The notes under the pieces were generated by a model that was not told where the DNA came from, made no database searches, and saw only the letters and a list, made by a program, of their open reading frames with translations. A stretch of 64,000 nt of DNA from Thermus parvatiensis (GTDB taxonomy: Bacteria > Deinococcota > Deinococci > Deinococcales > Thermaceae): NCBI RefSeq assembly GCF_001535545.1, contig NZ_CP014141.1:682001-746000 (forward strand), written 5' to 3'. Shown here one piece after another: positions 45,861-55,636 of the stretch. A program made the translations under genes and the position numbers. The first letter of the stretch is position 1, and the number at the start of each line of letters is the position of its first letter.

Positions 45861-46224
45861 GGCAGCCGCCCTCCGCCCGAAAGCGCCACGGGCCCAAGGC
45901 GAGGGAAAGCCCTACCTCCGAGCAGTAAAGGAGGTCCCTTCGCCTTTCCCGGGCCAGGGCCTCGTTCCAGGGGTACTCTCCCCCGGTGTAGTAGGCCTCG
46001 GTCTCCGGGTCCGTGAGGGCGCGGAAGCCCCGGAAGTCCCAAAGGGGGTAGAAGGAGAGGCGCACGGGCCTTCCCGTGACCGAGTTGACGAAGGCCACCT
46101 CGCCTCGGCTCCAGGGAAGGAGGAGAAGAAGCCGCCGGCCCTGGTCCGTCTCCACCAGGACCAGCCGCACAAGAAGCAAAACCCCCAGGGCCAGAAGGCC
46201 CCAGGGGAAAAGGGCCCGCTTCAC
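45832..46224 (-). CDS. DUF1850 protein of the TAXI-TRAP cluster
   Basis: A 130-residue protein with one N-terminal membrane helix (WGLLALGVLLLVRLVLV), VAFVNSVTGRPVRLSFYPLWDF and LALGPWRFRAEGGCLRVRL. It fits DUF1850, a family that commonly accompanies TAXI-type TRAP transporters. The role is unknown; it may be a membrane accessory. Its ATG overlaps the receptor stop by 4 nt (ATGA), making it the last gene of the transporter operon. Confidence 0.8.
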   Translation of the reverse strand: MKRALFPWGLLALGVLLLVRLVLVETDQGRRLLLLLPWSRGEVAFVNSVTGRPVRLSFYPLWDFRGFRALTDPETEAYYTGGEYPWNEALARERRRDLLYCSEVGLSLALGPWRFRAEGGCLRVRLLFPP

Positions 46225-47198
46225 TTGAGGGCGCCCGCCTCCCGGAAGTAGCGCAACGCCCCCTCGTGGTAGGGGATGGTGCCCCCCACGAAGCGGACGG
46301 CGTTCTCCAGGGTGGTGTCCCGGGCGGCGGCCACGGCCTGGCGCAGGGTGGCCAGGTTTTCAAAGGTGGCCTTGGTGAGGGCGTAGGCGGCCTGAGCGGG
46401 CAGGCTTTCCGGGCAGACGAAGAGGTTCCAGAAGGCCAGGGTGGGGGTGTCGGTGCGGGCCCCGTAGGTAGCCTTGGGGATTACCCCGGGCCCGGCCAGG
46501 CCGGGGAAGCGCCGTTGGAAGGTCTGGACCACGGTGCTCTTGGGGTCCAGGGGTACCAGGTAGATGCGCTGCCCTTTGCGGGCCAGGGCGGCGGAGAGCT
46601 CGGTGATGGCCCCGGTGGGTAGCCCCCCGGACCAGAAGAAGGCGTCAATGTTGCCCTCCGCCAGGGCGTTGGCGCTCTCCTGGACCCCCAGGCGCTCCTG
46701 CTTGGCGAAGTCCTTGGGGGAAAGCCCCGCCGCCTGGAGCACCAGAAGGGTCTCCACCTCGGTGCCCGAGCCCGGGGCCCCGGTGGAGACCCGCTTCCCC
46801 TTGAGGTCCTGGATCACCCGGATCCCCGACCCCTCCCGGGCCACGATGTGCAGGAAGTTGGGGTACATGGCGAAGAGGATGCGGGCGCTCTTGGCAGGCC
46901 TTTCCCGGAAGCGCTCGTGTTGCCCGGTGAAGGCCAGGTAGGCGGAGTCAGGGAGCACGGTGCCGCAGTAGAAGGTCCCGCCGCCGGTGCGGGTTTCCAG
47001 GAGGAGGAGGTTGTCAATGGAGGCCGCGGTCTGGATGGCCTGGGCCTCGGCCACCCCGGCCTTGTTCCAGATCTCCGCCAGGGCGGTGCCGTAGTAGAAG
47101 TACACCCCCCCTACCCCCCCGGTGGCGATGACCACCCGGGGCTTCTGGGCCGCAGCCATACCCAACAGGGCCAAAAGGGCAAGCAACACGCCTCTCAT
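46221..47198 (-). CDS. TRAP transporter TAXI-family receptor (second copy)
   Basis: A 325-residue exported binding protein: signal peptide MRGVLLALLALLGMAAAQ, then PRVVIATGGVGGVYFYYGTALAE (TAXI N-terminus), DLKGKRVSTGAPGSGTEVETLLVL, ALAEGNIDAFFWSGGLPTGAI and YHEGALRYFREAGALK. TAXI receptors bind carboxylates such as glutamate and deliver them to a DctQM-type permease. It is a diverged paralogue of the receptor at 49424-50413, with the permease gene in between. It has GGAGG before its ATG. Confidence 0.88.
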   Translation of the reverse strand: MRGVLLALLALLGMAAAQKPRVVIATGGVGGVYFYYGTALAEIWNKAGVAEAQAIQTAASIDNLLLLETRTGGGTFYCGTVLPDSAYLAFTGQHERFRERPAKSARILFAMYPNFLHIVAREGSGIRVIQDLKGKRVSTGAPGSGTEVETLLVLQAAGLSPKDFAKQERLGVQESANALAEGNIDAFFWSGGLPTGAITELSAALARKGQRIYLVPLDPKSTVVQTFQRRFPGLAGPGVIPKATYGARTDTPTLAFWNLFVCPESLPAQAAYALTKATFENLATLRQAVAAARDTTLENAVRFVGGTIPYHEGALRYFREAGALK

Positions 47199-47223
47199 AG
47201 CCTTTCCTCCTTTCGCCCCTACC

Positions 47224-49362
47224 CTAAGCCCCCTTTCCCGCCGGCGTCAAGCCCTTGAGGAAGAAGGGGAGACCGAGGAGGAAAGCGAGGAGGTTCAAGG
47301 GCGCATACGGGACGAAGAGCATCACCGCTAGCAGGCCCAGGACCCAGGCCTCCCACCGCCTTAGGGGCCTGCGGGTGTACCCGACTCCGGAGGCCGATAG
47401 GTAGACGATGCCTGCGGCCACAAAGAGGAAGCGCTCCAGGATCATCCGCCAGGCTTCCGCCGGTGGGGAGTTCTCCAGGACGGGGATGATGAGCAGGGCG
47501 GTCCCGGAGTAGGAGAGGAGGAAGAAGAAGCCCACCAGGTATTTGGAAAGGGCTACCCGGGCGGCGTAGATGCCGGTCTGGAGGGGGTTGGTGCCGAAGA
47601 CGCTGGCGGCGGCGTAGGCGGAGAGGGCCACGGGCGGGGTCACGTCGGCGAGGACGGCGTAGTAGAAGAGGAACATGTGGGTGGCGAGAAGGGCGGCCTG
47701 CTGGGCGGCTTCCTGGCCTAGCCCCTCGGCGGCGAAGTTTTTGGCGGCCAGGCCGATGATGGCTGGCGCCGTCAGGGCGGAGGTGAGGACGTAGGTGGCC
47801 GTGGGGGGAACGCCCATCCCCAGCACCAGGCTGAAGACCGCGGTGATCAGGGTGGCGAGGAGAAGGCTTTCCCCCGAGACCTGCTGGAGAAGCTGGCTGA
47901 ACTTGGAGGGAAGGCCGGAGATGACCATGTTGGCGAAGATGAGGTTGGCGGCGGTGACGGCGGTGCCGATGGGAAGGAGGGTGCGGAAGCCTTCGGCGAG
48001 GCCCTCGAGGATGGGCCCAATCCCTTTAGGCCTCAAGGTGGGGTCCAGGTAGGCCAGGGCCACGAAGAGGACCAGGGCCAGGCTGGCGGCGGTGCGCACC
48101 TCGTACCCCAGGTAGAGCATGACCACGATGAGGAGGATGGGGAGGAAGATGAAGCTGTAGCGCAGGAGGTAGCGCCTCCGGCTCATGCCGAGCTCTGAGG
48201 CCACGGCCTTTAGCCCCGCCTTCCTGGCGTAAAACTCGTTGAAGGCTAAGACGGTGGTGAGGTAGAGGAGGGCCGGGCCGATGGTCATCACCATCACCTT
48301 CAGCAGGGGGATCTGGAGGATCTCCACCATGATGAAGGCGATGGAACCCAGCACCGGAGGGGTGATGAGGGCGATGGTGCCGGCGGTGGCCACCAGGCCG
48401 GCGGCGATGAGGCGGTCGTACCCCGCCCGCTCGTAAAGGGGTTTGGTGAGGGCAGCGACGAACTGGGTGTCCGCCGCCCCGCTGCCCGAGAACATGCCCA
48501 TGAAGACGCTGGCCACCCCGGTGACCCGCCCCGGGGTGGCGGGGTGCTTGCCCACCAGGGCCAGGGCGTAGTTGGCCACCACCTTGCCCAGGCCCAGGGC
48601 CCCGATCATCCCGGAAAGCAGGGTGAAGTAGACCAGGTACTTGGCGGAAACCCCGGTGATGAGCCCGTAGATGCCGGCCTCGGTTTCGTTGAAGGTCTTG
48701 CCCAGGAGGAGGTCAATCCCCTGGGGGGTGCCCTTTAAGGCCCCGGGGAAGAGGTTGGCGTAGAGGTTATAGCTGAAGAAGAAGAGGACCAGGACCGGCA
48801 TCACCGGGCCCAGAAACCGGTACACCAGCCCCAGGACCAGCATGATGAGGCCGAAGGACATGGCCATGTCCCAGGGCTGGGGCAGCACCGCCCGGTAGAC
48901 CAGCTCCTCAAAGTAGCGGAGCTGGTACAGGGTGGGGAAGAGGGCCAGGAGGGCCGCCAGCAGGTCCGCTGGGCGCTTGAGGCCGGGCAAAAGGGCGGGC
49001 AGGACCGCCACCGCCCAGTAGAGGAGGCCCACCGCCTTGGCCTCCCAGGGCAGGCTGACCCCGGGGACGTTGGGGAAGAGGAAGTTGTAGAGGGGGACCA
49101 GGGTGAAAAGCGCATAGACCCAGGCCCCCAGGGTGCGCTTCCTGGGCAGGTAGAAGGAAACCAGGTAGCCCCCTAGGAGCAGGAAGAGCACGTGGGTGCT
49201 CCTTTGTAGCTGGACGATGTCTAGGATGGGAATCTCCGCCCTGGCCAAGGGGGTGAAGGGGTGGAGGACCAGGTACAGGCTGTAAAGGGCCCCCAGGATC
49301 AGGACCCAGCGGGTGGCCTGGGCCAGGGGGCTTTGGGGGGTTACGGGGCGTTCCACTTCCAT
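47224..49362 (-). CDS. TRAP transporter fused permease (4TM/12TM, TAXI type)
   Basis: A 712-residue membrane protein with about 17-18 hydrophobic helices. The N-terminal small-subunit-like part is fused to a DctM-type large subunit with SGSGAADTQFVAALTKPLYERAGYDR, TPPVLGSIAFIMVEI, GMGVPPTATYVLTSALTAPA and ADVTPPVALSAYAAASVFG. Such permeases use ion gradients for solute uptake. It lies between the two receptor genes on the same strand; 25 nt separate its stop from the start of the second receptor. Confidence 0.92.
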   Translation of the reverse strand: MEVERPVTPQSPLAQATRWVLILGALYSLYLVLHPFTPLARAEIPILDIVQLQRSTHVLFLLLGGYLVSFYLPRKRTLGAWVYALFTLVPLYNFLFPNVPGVSLPWEAKAVGLLYWAVAVLPALLPGLKRPADLLAALLALFPTLYQLRYFEELVYRAVLPQPWDMAMSFGLIMLVLGLVYRFLGPVMPVLVLFFFSYNLYANLFPGALKGTPQGIDLLLGKTFNETEAGIYGLITGVSAKYLVYFTLLSGMIGALGLGKVVANYALALVGKHPATPGRVTGVASVFMGMFSGSGAADTQFVAALTKPLYERAGYDRLIAAGLVATAGTIALITPPVLGSIAFIMVEILQIPLLKVMVMTIGPALLYLTTVLAFNEFYARKAGLKAVASELGMSRRRYLLRYSFIFLPILLIVVMLYLGYEVRTAASLALVLFVALAYLDPTLRPKGIGPILEGLAEGFRTLLPIGTAVTAANLIFANMVISGLPSKFSQLLQQVSGESLLLATLITAVFSLVLGMGVPPTATYVLTSALTAPAIIGLAAKNFAAEGLGQEAAQQAALLATHMFLFYYAVLADVTPPVALSAYAAASVFGTNPLQTGIYAARVALSKYLVGFFFLLSYSGTALLIIPVLENSPPAEAWRMILERFLFVAAGIVYLSASGVGYTRRPLRRWEAWVLGLLAVMLFVPYAPLNLLAFLLGLPFFLKGLTPAGKGA

Positions 49363-49423
49363 CCTTTCCTCCCAAAACGCCTGGGGCCTGGGAAAGCCCA
49401 GGGCACCCGGGCGCGGCTCAGGA

Positions 49424-50413
49424 TTACTTGATGAGGCCCTTCTCCTTCAGGTAGCGCTCGGCCCCGGGGTGGAAGGGGATGGGGAGCTTACCGTAGAGCT
49501 TAGCGGTGGCCTCGAGGCTGGTGTCCTTGGCCGCGGCCACGGCGGTGCGCAGGGTGCCCAGGTTTTCAAACACCGCCTTCATCATGGCGTAGCCCGCTTC
49601 CGCCGGGAGGCTTTCGGGGCAGACCACGATGTTGCCCGTGGCCAGACCCGGCACATCCGTGCGGGTGTTGTACACGCTCTTGGGCACGGTGTAGGGGTCC
49701 ACCAGGCCCGGGAACTTCTTCATGGCCACCTGGGCGGTGGTGCTCTTGGGGTCCACGGGGACGAGGTACACCCGGTCCCCCTTGCGGGCCAGGGTCTGGG
49801 ATAGCTCCACAATGGAGCTGGTGGGCACGCCCCCCACCCAGAAGAAGGCGTCCAGGGTGCCCTCGGCCAGGGCCTTGGCGCTTTCCGCCACGGGGAGGCG
49901 CTCCCGCTTGCTGAAGCTGTCCGGGCTTACCCCCGCCGCCTGGAGGACGAGGAGGGCCAGGTTCTCGGTGCTGGAGCCAGGCTGGCCGGTGGAGACCCGC
50001 TTGCCCCTAAGGTCCTGCACCACCTTGATCCCCGTCTTCTCCGTGGCCACGATGTGGATGAAGGAGGGATACATGTAGAAGAGGACGCGGGCGCTCTTGG
50101 CGGGCTTTTGCCTGAAGCGGGGCTCCTCCCCGGTGTAGGCCACGTAGGCGGAGTCCGAGGTGGAGAGGGCGCAGTAGTAGATGTTCGCCCGCGGGTTGGT
50201 CCGGTCCCGGAGGAGGAGGAGGTTGTCGTAGGAGCCGCCGGTCTGCACCGGCTGAGCCTCCACCACGCCCGCCTTGTTGAGGATGTCGGCCAGGGCGGTG
50301 CCGTAGTAGAAGAAGACCCCGCCGGTGCTCCCGGTGCCGATGGCCACCTTGGGCTTCTGCGCCACGCTCACGCCTAAAGCCAGGAGGGCGAATAGGGCTA
50401 GGGCTCGCTTCAT
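49424..50413 (-). CDS. TRAP transporter TAXI-family receptor (first copy)
   Basis: A 329-residue exported protein: signal peptide MKRALALFALLALGVSVAQ, VAIGTGSTGGVFFYYGTALADIL, DLRGKRVSTGQPGSSTENLALLVL, ALAEGTLDAFFWVGGVPTSSI and FHPGAERYLKEKGLIK. The closest family knowledge is the Thermus glutamate/glutamine-binding TAXI protein, but ligand identity cannot be read off. GGAGGTGAAGG precedes the ATG. It is the first gene of receptor-permease-receptor-DUF1850. Confidence 0.9.
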   Translation of the reverse strand: MKRALALFALLALGVSVAQKPKVAIGTGSTGGVFFYYGTALADILNKAGVVEAQPVQTGGSYDNLLLLRDRTNPRANIYYCALSTSDSAYVAYTGEEPRFRQKPAKSARVLFYMYPSFIHIVATEKTGIKVVQDLRGKRVSTGQPGSSTENLALLVLQAAGVSPDSFSKRERLPVAESAKALAEGTLDAFFWVGGVPTSSIVELSQTLARKGDRVYLVPVDPKSTTAQVAMKKFPGLVDPYTVPKSVYNTRTDVPGLATGNIVVCPESLPAEAGYAMMKAVFENLGTLRTAVAAAKDTSLEATAKLYGKLPIPFHPGAERYLKEKGLIK

Positions 50414-50445
50414 CCTTCACCTCCGCATAGTTTTGCGCCCCCAGG

Positions 50446-51557
50446 TTATTCCGGCTCCTGGGGCCTGTCAAGGTTGGAAAGTCCGAGAAGCCGTACCTGG
50501 AAGGCGCGGAGGAGGTCGGTCTTGCTGAGGACGCCGATAAGTCGGTCCCCCTCCACCACCAGCGCCCGGGTGTACCCCCGTTCCGCCATCCGCTCCCAGG
50601 CGGTAAGGGCATCCTCCTCGGGGAGAGGAGGAGAGGGGGAAGGAGGTGGCGGGCCACGGGGTCAAGGGAGCTTGCCCCCTCCAGGCCCTCGAGGCCCACC
50701 ACCCCTAAAACCTTCCCCTCCTGGACCACTGGGAAGCCGGAGACCTTGTAGAGAAGGGCCAGACGCAGGGCTTCCGCCACGGGGGTCTCGGGGGGAAGGG
50801 TGATGGGGTCTTGGGTCATGAGGTCCCGCACCTTAAGCCCTTCCAGGACCTGAAGGAGAAGGGTGGCCTCCGCCTCCGTGCGGGAGGCCATGTACACGAA
50901 GAAGGCGATAAGGACCAAAAGGGGGTTGAGGACCAAAAGCCCGAAAAGCCCCAGGGCCCAGGCCAAGGCCCCGCTCAGGGCCACCGCCTGCCGGGTGGCC
51001 TGGAGGTAGGGCTTCCTTAAGGCGAGGAGGGCCCGGTACACCCTCCCGCCGTCCAGGGGCAAGGCGGGGAGGAGGTTGAAAAGCCCCAGGCTCAGGTTGA
51101 CCAGGAAGAGGTAGTGGCTCAAAAACCCCCAGGCCCCTTGCGGGGTCTTCAGCAGGTGGAACCCCAGGGCCAGGGCGAAGCTCACCGCAGGCCCCGCCAA
51201 GGCGATGGCCAGTTCCTTGGCGGGCTCCCGCGGGATTCTTTCCAGCTGGGCTACCCCGCCCAGGAGCCACAGGATGATGCGCCGGGTCTTCACGCCGTAG
51301 CGCCGGGCGACGAGGGCGTGCCCCAGCTCGTGGAGGAGGACCGAGAGAAAGAGGCCTAGGGCTGCGAGAAGCCCGAGCACCCAGGGCCAGGGCCCTTCCA
51401 AGAGGCCGGGGTCCTGGGGGAGCCCGAACAGCCGAAGGTACTGGGGCAGGTTCTGCCCGATGAACCAGGCCCAGAAGGGGAGGATGAGGAGGAAGGAGAG
51501 GTCCAGGTAAAGGGGGATGCCCGCTAGGCGCAGGAGGTAGATCCCGTGCTGGAACAC
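50446..51557 (-). CDS. M50 site-2-type metalloprotease with CBS domains (frameshift in G run)
   Basis: The GTG at 51557 starts a membrane protease: HELGH (His76, Glu77, His80), NLLPALPLDGGRVYRALL (third metal ligand Asp), four or more helices, then two CBS motifs (VRDLMTQDPITLPPETPVAEAL and the RALVVEGDRLIGVLSKTDL region). The frame shifts after HLLPP. Adding one G to the five-G run at 50635-50639 continues into the second CBS motif and ends at 50446, 370 residues. Such CBS-regulated S2P proteases cleave membrane-bound regulators. Substrate unknown. Confidence 0.88.
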
Positions 51558-51562
51558 GTCTC

Positions 51563-51568
51563 AGTATA
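51563..51568 (-). promoter_or_regulatory. -10 of the M50 protease gene
   Basis: TATACT on the minus strand, 5 nt before the GTG start. The spacing is slightly short for a leaderless start but no Shine-Dalgarno sequence exists. It lies back to back with the MFS promoter. Confidence 0.45.
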
Positions 51569-51594
51569 GGCGCCCGGGGCCCGGCGGGGTGTCA

Positions 51595-51618
51595 TGACCG
51601 GTCAGTCAGGGTTAGCAT
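51595..51618 (+). promoter_or_regulatory. MFS-gene promoter with TetR-type operator
   Basis: TAGCAT (51613-51618) lies 6 nt before the GTG at 51625 (leaderless). Directly upstream, TGACCGGTCAGTCA (51595-51608) contains the palindrome TGACCGGTCA in the -35/-10 spacer. It resembles the TGACCG-GT-CGGTCA site at tmrB, suggesting the same or related TetR-family repressors. Confidence 0.6.
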
Positions 51619-51624
51619 GGGAGG

Positions 51625-52823
51625 GTGCTGGCGCTCGCCCTCCTCAAAGACCCCCTGTACCGGAGCTACTGGCTTTCCCTCTTCGCCTCCCAGATGGGCA
51701 CCTGGATGCAGGCCGCAGCCCAGGGCTGGCTCGTCCTGCTCCTCACGGGAAGCGCCGAGCGGCTCGGCCTCGTGGTAGCCTTCCAGTTTCTGCCTTCCCT
51801 CCTCTTCTCCCTGCCCGCCGGGGTCCTGGCGGACCGCTACCCCAAGCGGGACCTCCTCCGCTTCACCCAGGGGGGATGACCCTCCTCGCTCTGGCCATGG
51901 CCTTCTTGGTCTACACGGGCTGGGTGCGGTACGGGCACGTCCTCCTCTTCGCCTTCCTCTACGGGGCCCTGAACGCCATGGACCAGCCCGTGCGCCAGAG
52001 CTTCACCGTGGAGCTCGCGGGGAAGGAGCGCTACCCCGGGGCCATCGCTTTGAACTCCTTCGGCTTCAACACGAGCCGCCTCGTGGGGCCCGCCGTCGCG
52101 GGCTTTCTCATCGCCTTCTACGGCGTGGGGGCCGCTTACCTCGCCAACGCCCTGTCCTTCCTGCCCATCCTCTGGGTGCTCTCCCGCCTGCCTAAAGGCG
52201 AGGGGAACGGGGTCGTCCAGGGACGCTGGTGGACCGAGGCCCTGGAGGGGATCCGGTTCGTCCTGGGGCACCCCGTGGTGCGACGGGTGGTGGGCTTGAT
52301 CCTCTTCGCCACCCTTTTGGGCATGAACTTCCAGACCCTGGTGCCGGCCTACGCCCGCCTCGTCCTCGGCCTTTCCGCCACGGGGTACGGCTTCCTCCTT
52401 TCCAGCGTGGGCGTGGGGGCGATCCTCGCTGCCTTGATCATGGCCTTCACCGGCAGGCCCAGGCCCTGGCGCCTCGTCCTCGGCCTCTTCGCCCTGGCCC
52501 TGGCCCACCTGGGCCTCGCCCTGAAGCTTCCCGGACTCGTGCCCTTCTTCCTCGCCGTGGGGGGCTTCGGGATGATCTCTGTCCTCATCAACGCCAACAC
52601 CCTGGTCCAGCTTTCCGTGCCCGACCGGCTTCGGGGCCGGGTCATGGCGGTCTACAGCCTGGTGATGCTGGGCACGGGACCCTTGGGCGCCTACCTCACG
52701 GGCTTCCTCTTTGAGGCCCTGGGGGGGCGGAGGGCGGCGCTCGTCCTGGGGCTGGCCCTTCTCGCCGTGGGGGTCTTCCAGCTCCTCCGCCCCTGGCCTA
52801 GGGACGCCAGTCCTCAGGCCTAG
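51625..52823 (+). CDS. Major facilitator superfamily transporter (frameshift in G run)
   Basis: Starts at the GTG at 51625: [36 protein letters not shown], as in MFS exporters of the EntS/macrolide-efflux type. After LRFTQGG the frame breaks; one more G in the six-G run at 51870-51875 continues into [15 protein letters not shown] and on to 52823, about 399 residues with around eleven helices. [22 protein letters not shown] is the family's late motif. Substrate unknown; the operator-like palindrome suggests inducible efflux. It converges with wecB, overlapping by 26 nt. Confidence 0.85.
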
Positions 52824-53916
52824 GCCCGAGGCCGAGCCGCCAGGCCACCCCTCGCGCCACCCTGAGCCCCGCCTTCCCGTCCCCGTAGGGGTTCTTGGCC
52901 TTCCGCATGCGGGAAAGCTCCTCCGGGTTTTCCAAAAGCTCCTTCACCACGCGGTAGACCCCTTCGGGGTCGGTGCCCGCGAGCTTGAGGATTCCGGCCT
53001 CGAGCCCCTCGGGCCTCTCCGTGACGTTCCTCAGGACCACCACGGGCACCCCCAGGGCCGCCCCCTCCTCCTGAAGCCCCCCGGAGTCGGTGACGAGGAG
53101 GAGGCTCGCCCTCATGAGGGCGGCCATGGAGCCGTACTCCAGGGGGTCCAGGAGCACGAAGTTCCTCACCCCTTTGAGCACCGGGAAGACCGCCTCCCGC
53201 ACCACGGGGTTCAGGTGCACCGGGTAGACGAAGGTGAGGTGGGGGAAGGCCTCGGCCACCCTTTTGAGGGCCTGGGCGAGGTCGGAAAGGATGGGCCAGT
53301 TCTCCCGGCGGTGCATGGTCACGGTCACGTAGGGCCCTTCGGGCAGCCCCTCGGGAAGCCGCCCGAGCTTCGCGGCGAGGAGCACCGCGTCCACCCCGGT
53401 CTGGCCCGTGACCAGGATCCCCTCCTCCCGCTTCCCCTCCTTAAGGAGGTTCGCCTTGGCGAGGGGGGTGGGGGCGAAGTCCAGATCGGTGAGGACGTCG
53501 GTGAGGCGGCGGTTCGCCTCCTCGGGGAAGGGCTCTTTGAGGTTGCCGCTCCTTAGGCCCGCCTCCACGTGGCCCACGGGGATTCCCTCCAGAAAGGCCG
53601 CCCAGGCCACGGCGAAGGTGGTGAGGGTGTCCCCGTGGACGAGGACGTAGTCCGCCCCCATCTCCTTGAGGGCCCGGGCCGCCTGGGGGAGGATGCGGGC
53701 CGCGAGGTCGGGGAGGGCCTGGCGCTCCTGCATCACGTCCAGGTTGCGGTCCTCTTGGATCCCGAAGAGGCTTAAGGCCTGCCGCAGTTGCTCCCGGTGC
53801 TGGCCCGTGAGGAGGACGAGGGGCTTCAGGCCCGGGATCCCCCTGAGGGCCAGGTACACGGGGGCCATCTTGGTGGCCTCGGGCCGCGTGCCGAAGGCGA
53901 GGACCACGCGTTTCAT
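52798..53916 (-). CDS. wecB: UDP-N-acetylglucosamine 2-epimerase (non-hydrolysing)
   Basis: A 372-residue enzyme: [81 protein letters not shown] and [19 protein letters not shown]. It makes UDP-ManNAc for surface polysaccharides. The ATG at 53916 overlaps the wecA-type stop (ATGA), and GGAGGGGGG precedes it; an earlier in-frame ATG at 53928 is less likely. Paired with the MraY/WecA-type transferase upstream. Confidence 0.92.
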   Translation of the reverse strand: MKRVVLAFGTRPEATKMAPVYLALRGIPGLKPLVLLTGQHREQLRQALSLFGIQEDRNLDVMQERQALPDLAARILPQAARALKEMGADYVLVHGDTLTTFAVAWAAFLEGIPVGHVEAGLRSGNLKEPFPEEANRRLTDVLTDLDFAPTPLAKANLLKEGKREEGILVTGQTGVDAVLLAAKLGRLPEGLPEGPYVTVTMHRRENWPILSDLAQALKRVAEAFPHLTFVYPVHLNPVVREAVFPVLKGVRNFVLLDPLEYGSMAALMRASLLLVTDSGGLQEEGAALGVPVVVLRNVTERPEGLEAGILKLAGTDPEGVYRVVKELLENPEELSRMRKAKNPYGDGKAGLRVARGVAWRLGLGPRPEDWRP

Positions 53917-55013
53917 TCCCCCCTCCATAGCGCCCTAAGCCTCCGGTAGGTGACCCAGGCGAGGCCCAGGGAGGTGGCGAGAAGGCTCGTCAGGATGGCC
54001 TCCCAGGGCATTCCCAGGTAGACCATGGCGAGGAGGTTGAAGAGGAGGGCCGCCCCCCAGAGGAGGAAGGCCACCCGCCTTTGGGAAAGCCCCCGAGCCA
54101 GGAGGCGGTGGTGGATGTGGTCCTTGCCGGGGGTGGAGAGGGGGTTCTGCCCCCTGAGGAGCCTCCGCACCACCACCTGGGTGGTGTCCAGGATGGGGAG
54201 GAGGAGGAAGAGCGCCGGGGGGAGGAGGCCCAGGAAGGTGGTGAGCTTGAGGTTGCCGAGGAGGGCGGTGGCGGCCAAGGTGTAGCCCAGGAAGTAGGCC
54301 CCCGCGTCCCCCAGGATGATGCGGCTTGGGTGGAGGTTGTGCCGGAGGAAGCCCAAGGAGGCCCCCGCCAGGGCGGAAAGCACCAGCGTCCCTGCCGCCC
54401 AGTAGGGGAACTGGGCGGAGACGAAGAGGAGGCTTATGGCGCTGATGTAGGCGATACCCCCGGCGAGGCCGTCCAGCCCATCCATGAGGTTTAGGGCGTT
54501 GGTGATCCCCACCACCCAAAGCCAGGTGAGGAAAAGCCCCAAGAGAGGGTCCAAGGGGGTGCCGAAGGCGGCCTCAAACCGCACCCCCACGGCCACGAGG
54601 AGGAGGGCGGCGAGGGTCTGGACGAAGAGGCGGAAGAGGGGAGGAAGGCCAAACTGGTCGTCAATGAAGCCCACCAGCACAAGCCAGGCCCCGCCCAGGA
54701 GGATGGCGAGGACCTGGATGAGGACGCTTTCCACCAGGATGGGCCTTAAGAAGGCCGCCACCACCAAGGCGAGCACCACCCCGGCGTAGACCGCCAGGCC
54801 CCCGGCGTTGGGCAGGGGTTCCCGGTTGAGCCGGCGCTCGTTGGGCAGGTCGGCCCAGCCCACCTTCAGGGCGAAGCGGCGCACGTGGGGCAGGAAGCGC
54901 CAGGTGAAGAGGAGGGCCAGGAAAAAGACGAGGAGGACGGTGAGCCAGCCCCGCCCGTAGGGGTTGGCCACGCCCAGGCGGTGGAGGAACTCCAGCAGGT
55001 CACTTGGTGCCAT
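53913..55013 (-). CDS. MraY/WecA-family glycosyl-phosphate transferase
   Basis: A 366-residue polytopic enzyme with ten or so helices and family motifs: [51 protein letters not shown] and [13 protein letters not shown], then [20 protein letters not shown]. It transfers GlcNAc-1-P or a related sugar phosphate to a polyprenyl phosphate. WecA is favoured over MraY by the HIHHRL motif and the adjacent wecB. Its start overlaps the upp 3' end by 14 nt. Confidence 0.88.
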
Positions 55014-55626
55014 AGATCCGGTCCCCGGCGTCGCCGAGGCCGGGGACGATGTAGCCGTGGTCGTTGAGGCGCTCGTCTATGGCCGCCACCACCACCTCGG
55101 TGTCGGGGTGGTCCTTGGCGATGCGCTCCAGGCCCTCGGGGGCGGCGAGGATGGCCATGAGCTTGACCCCGGTGGCCCCCCGTTCCTTGAGGAGGGAGAG
55201 GGCGAGGCTTGCGCTTCCTCCCGTGGCCAGCATGGGGTCCAGGAGGAAGGCCCGGCGCTCGGCGATGTCCGGGGGGAGCTTGATGTAGTACTGCACGGGG
55301 TTTAAGGACTCGGGGTCCCGGTAGAGGCCGATGTGCCCCACCCGGGCGTGGGGGACGAGCTTCAAAATCCCCTCCACCATCACGAGCCCCGCCCGCAGGA
55401 TGGCTACCAGGGCGAGCTTTTTCCCGGAGAGCACCTTGACCCGGGCGGGGGCGATGGGGGTCTCCACCGTGGTCTCCTCCAGCTCCAGGTCCCGCATGGC
55501 CTCGTAGGCCATGAGCATGGCGACCTCTTCGGCGAGCTCGCGGAAGTCCTTGGGGCCCGTGCGCTTGTCCCTGAGGTGGGCCAGCTTGTGCTGGACCAGG
55601 GGGTGGTCCACCAGGGTGATCCTCAT
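55000..55626 (-). CDS. upp: Uracil phosphoribosyltransferase
   Basis: A 208-residue protein starting [31 protein letters not shown], matching thermophilus Upp. Motifs: [44 protein letters not shown] (PRPP site) and [21 protein letters not shown]. It salvages uracil to UMP. As sequenced, the upstream kinase frame runs into it without a stop. Restoring one base in the six-C run at 55645-55650 separates the genes, with upp starting at 55626. Confidence 0.95.
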
Positions 55627-55636
55627 CGGCAAGAGC

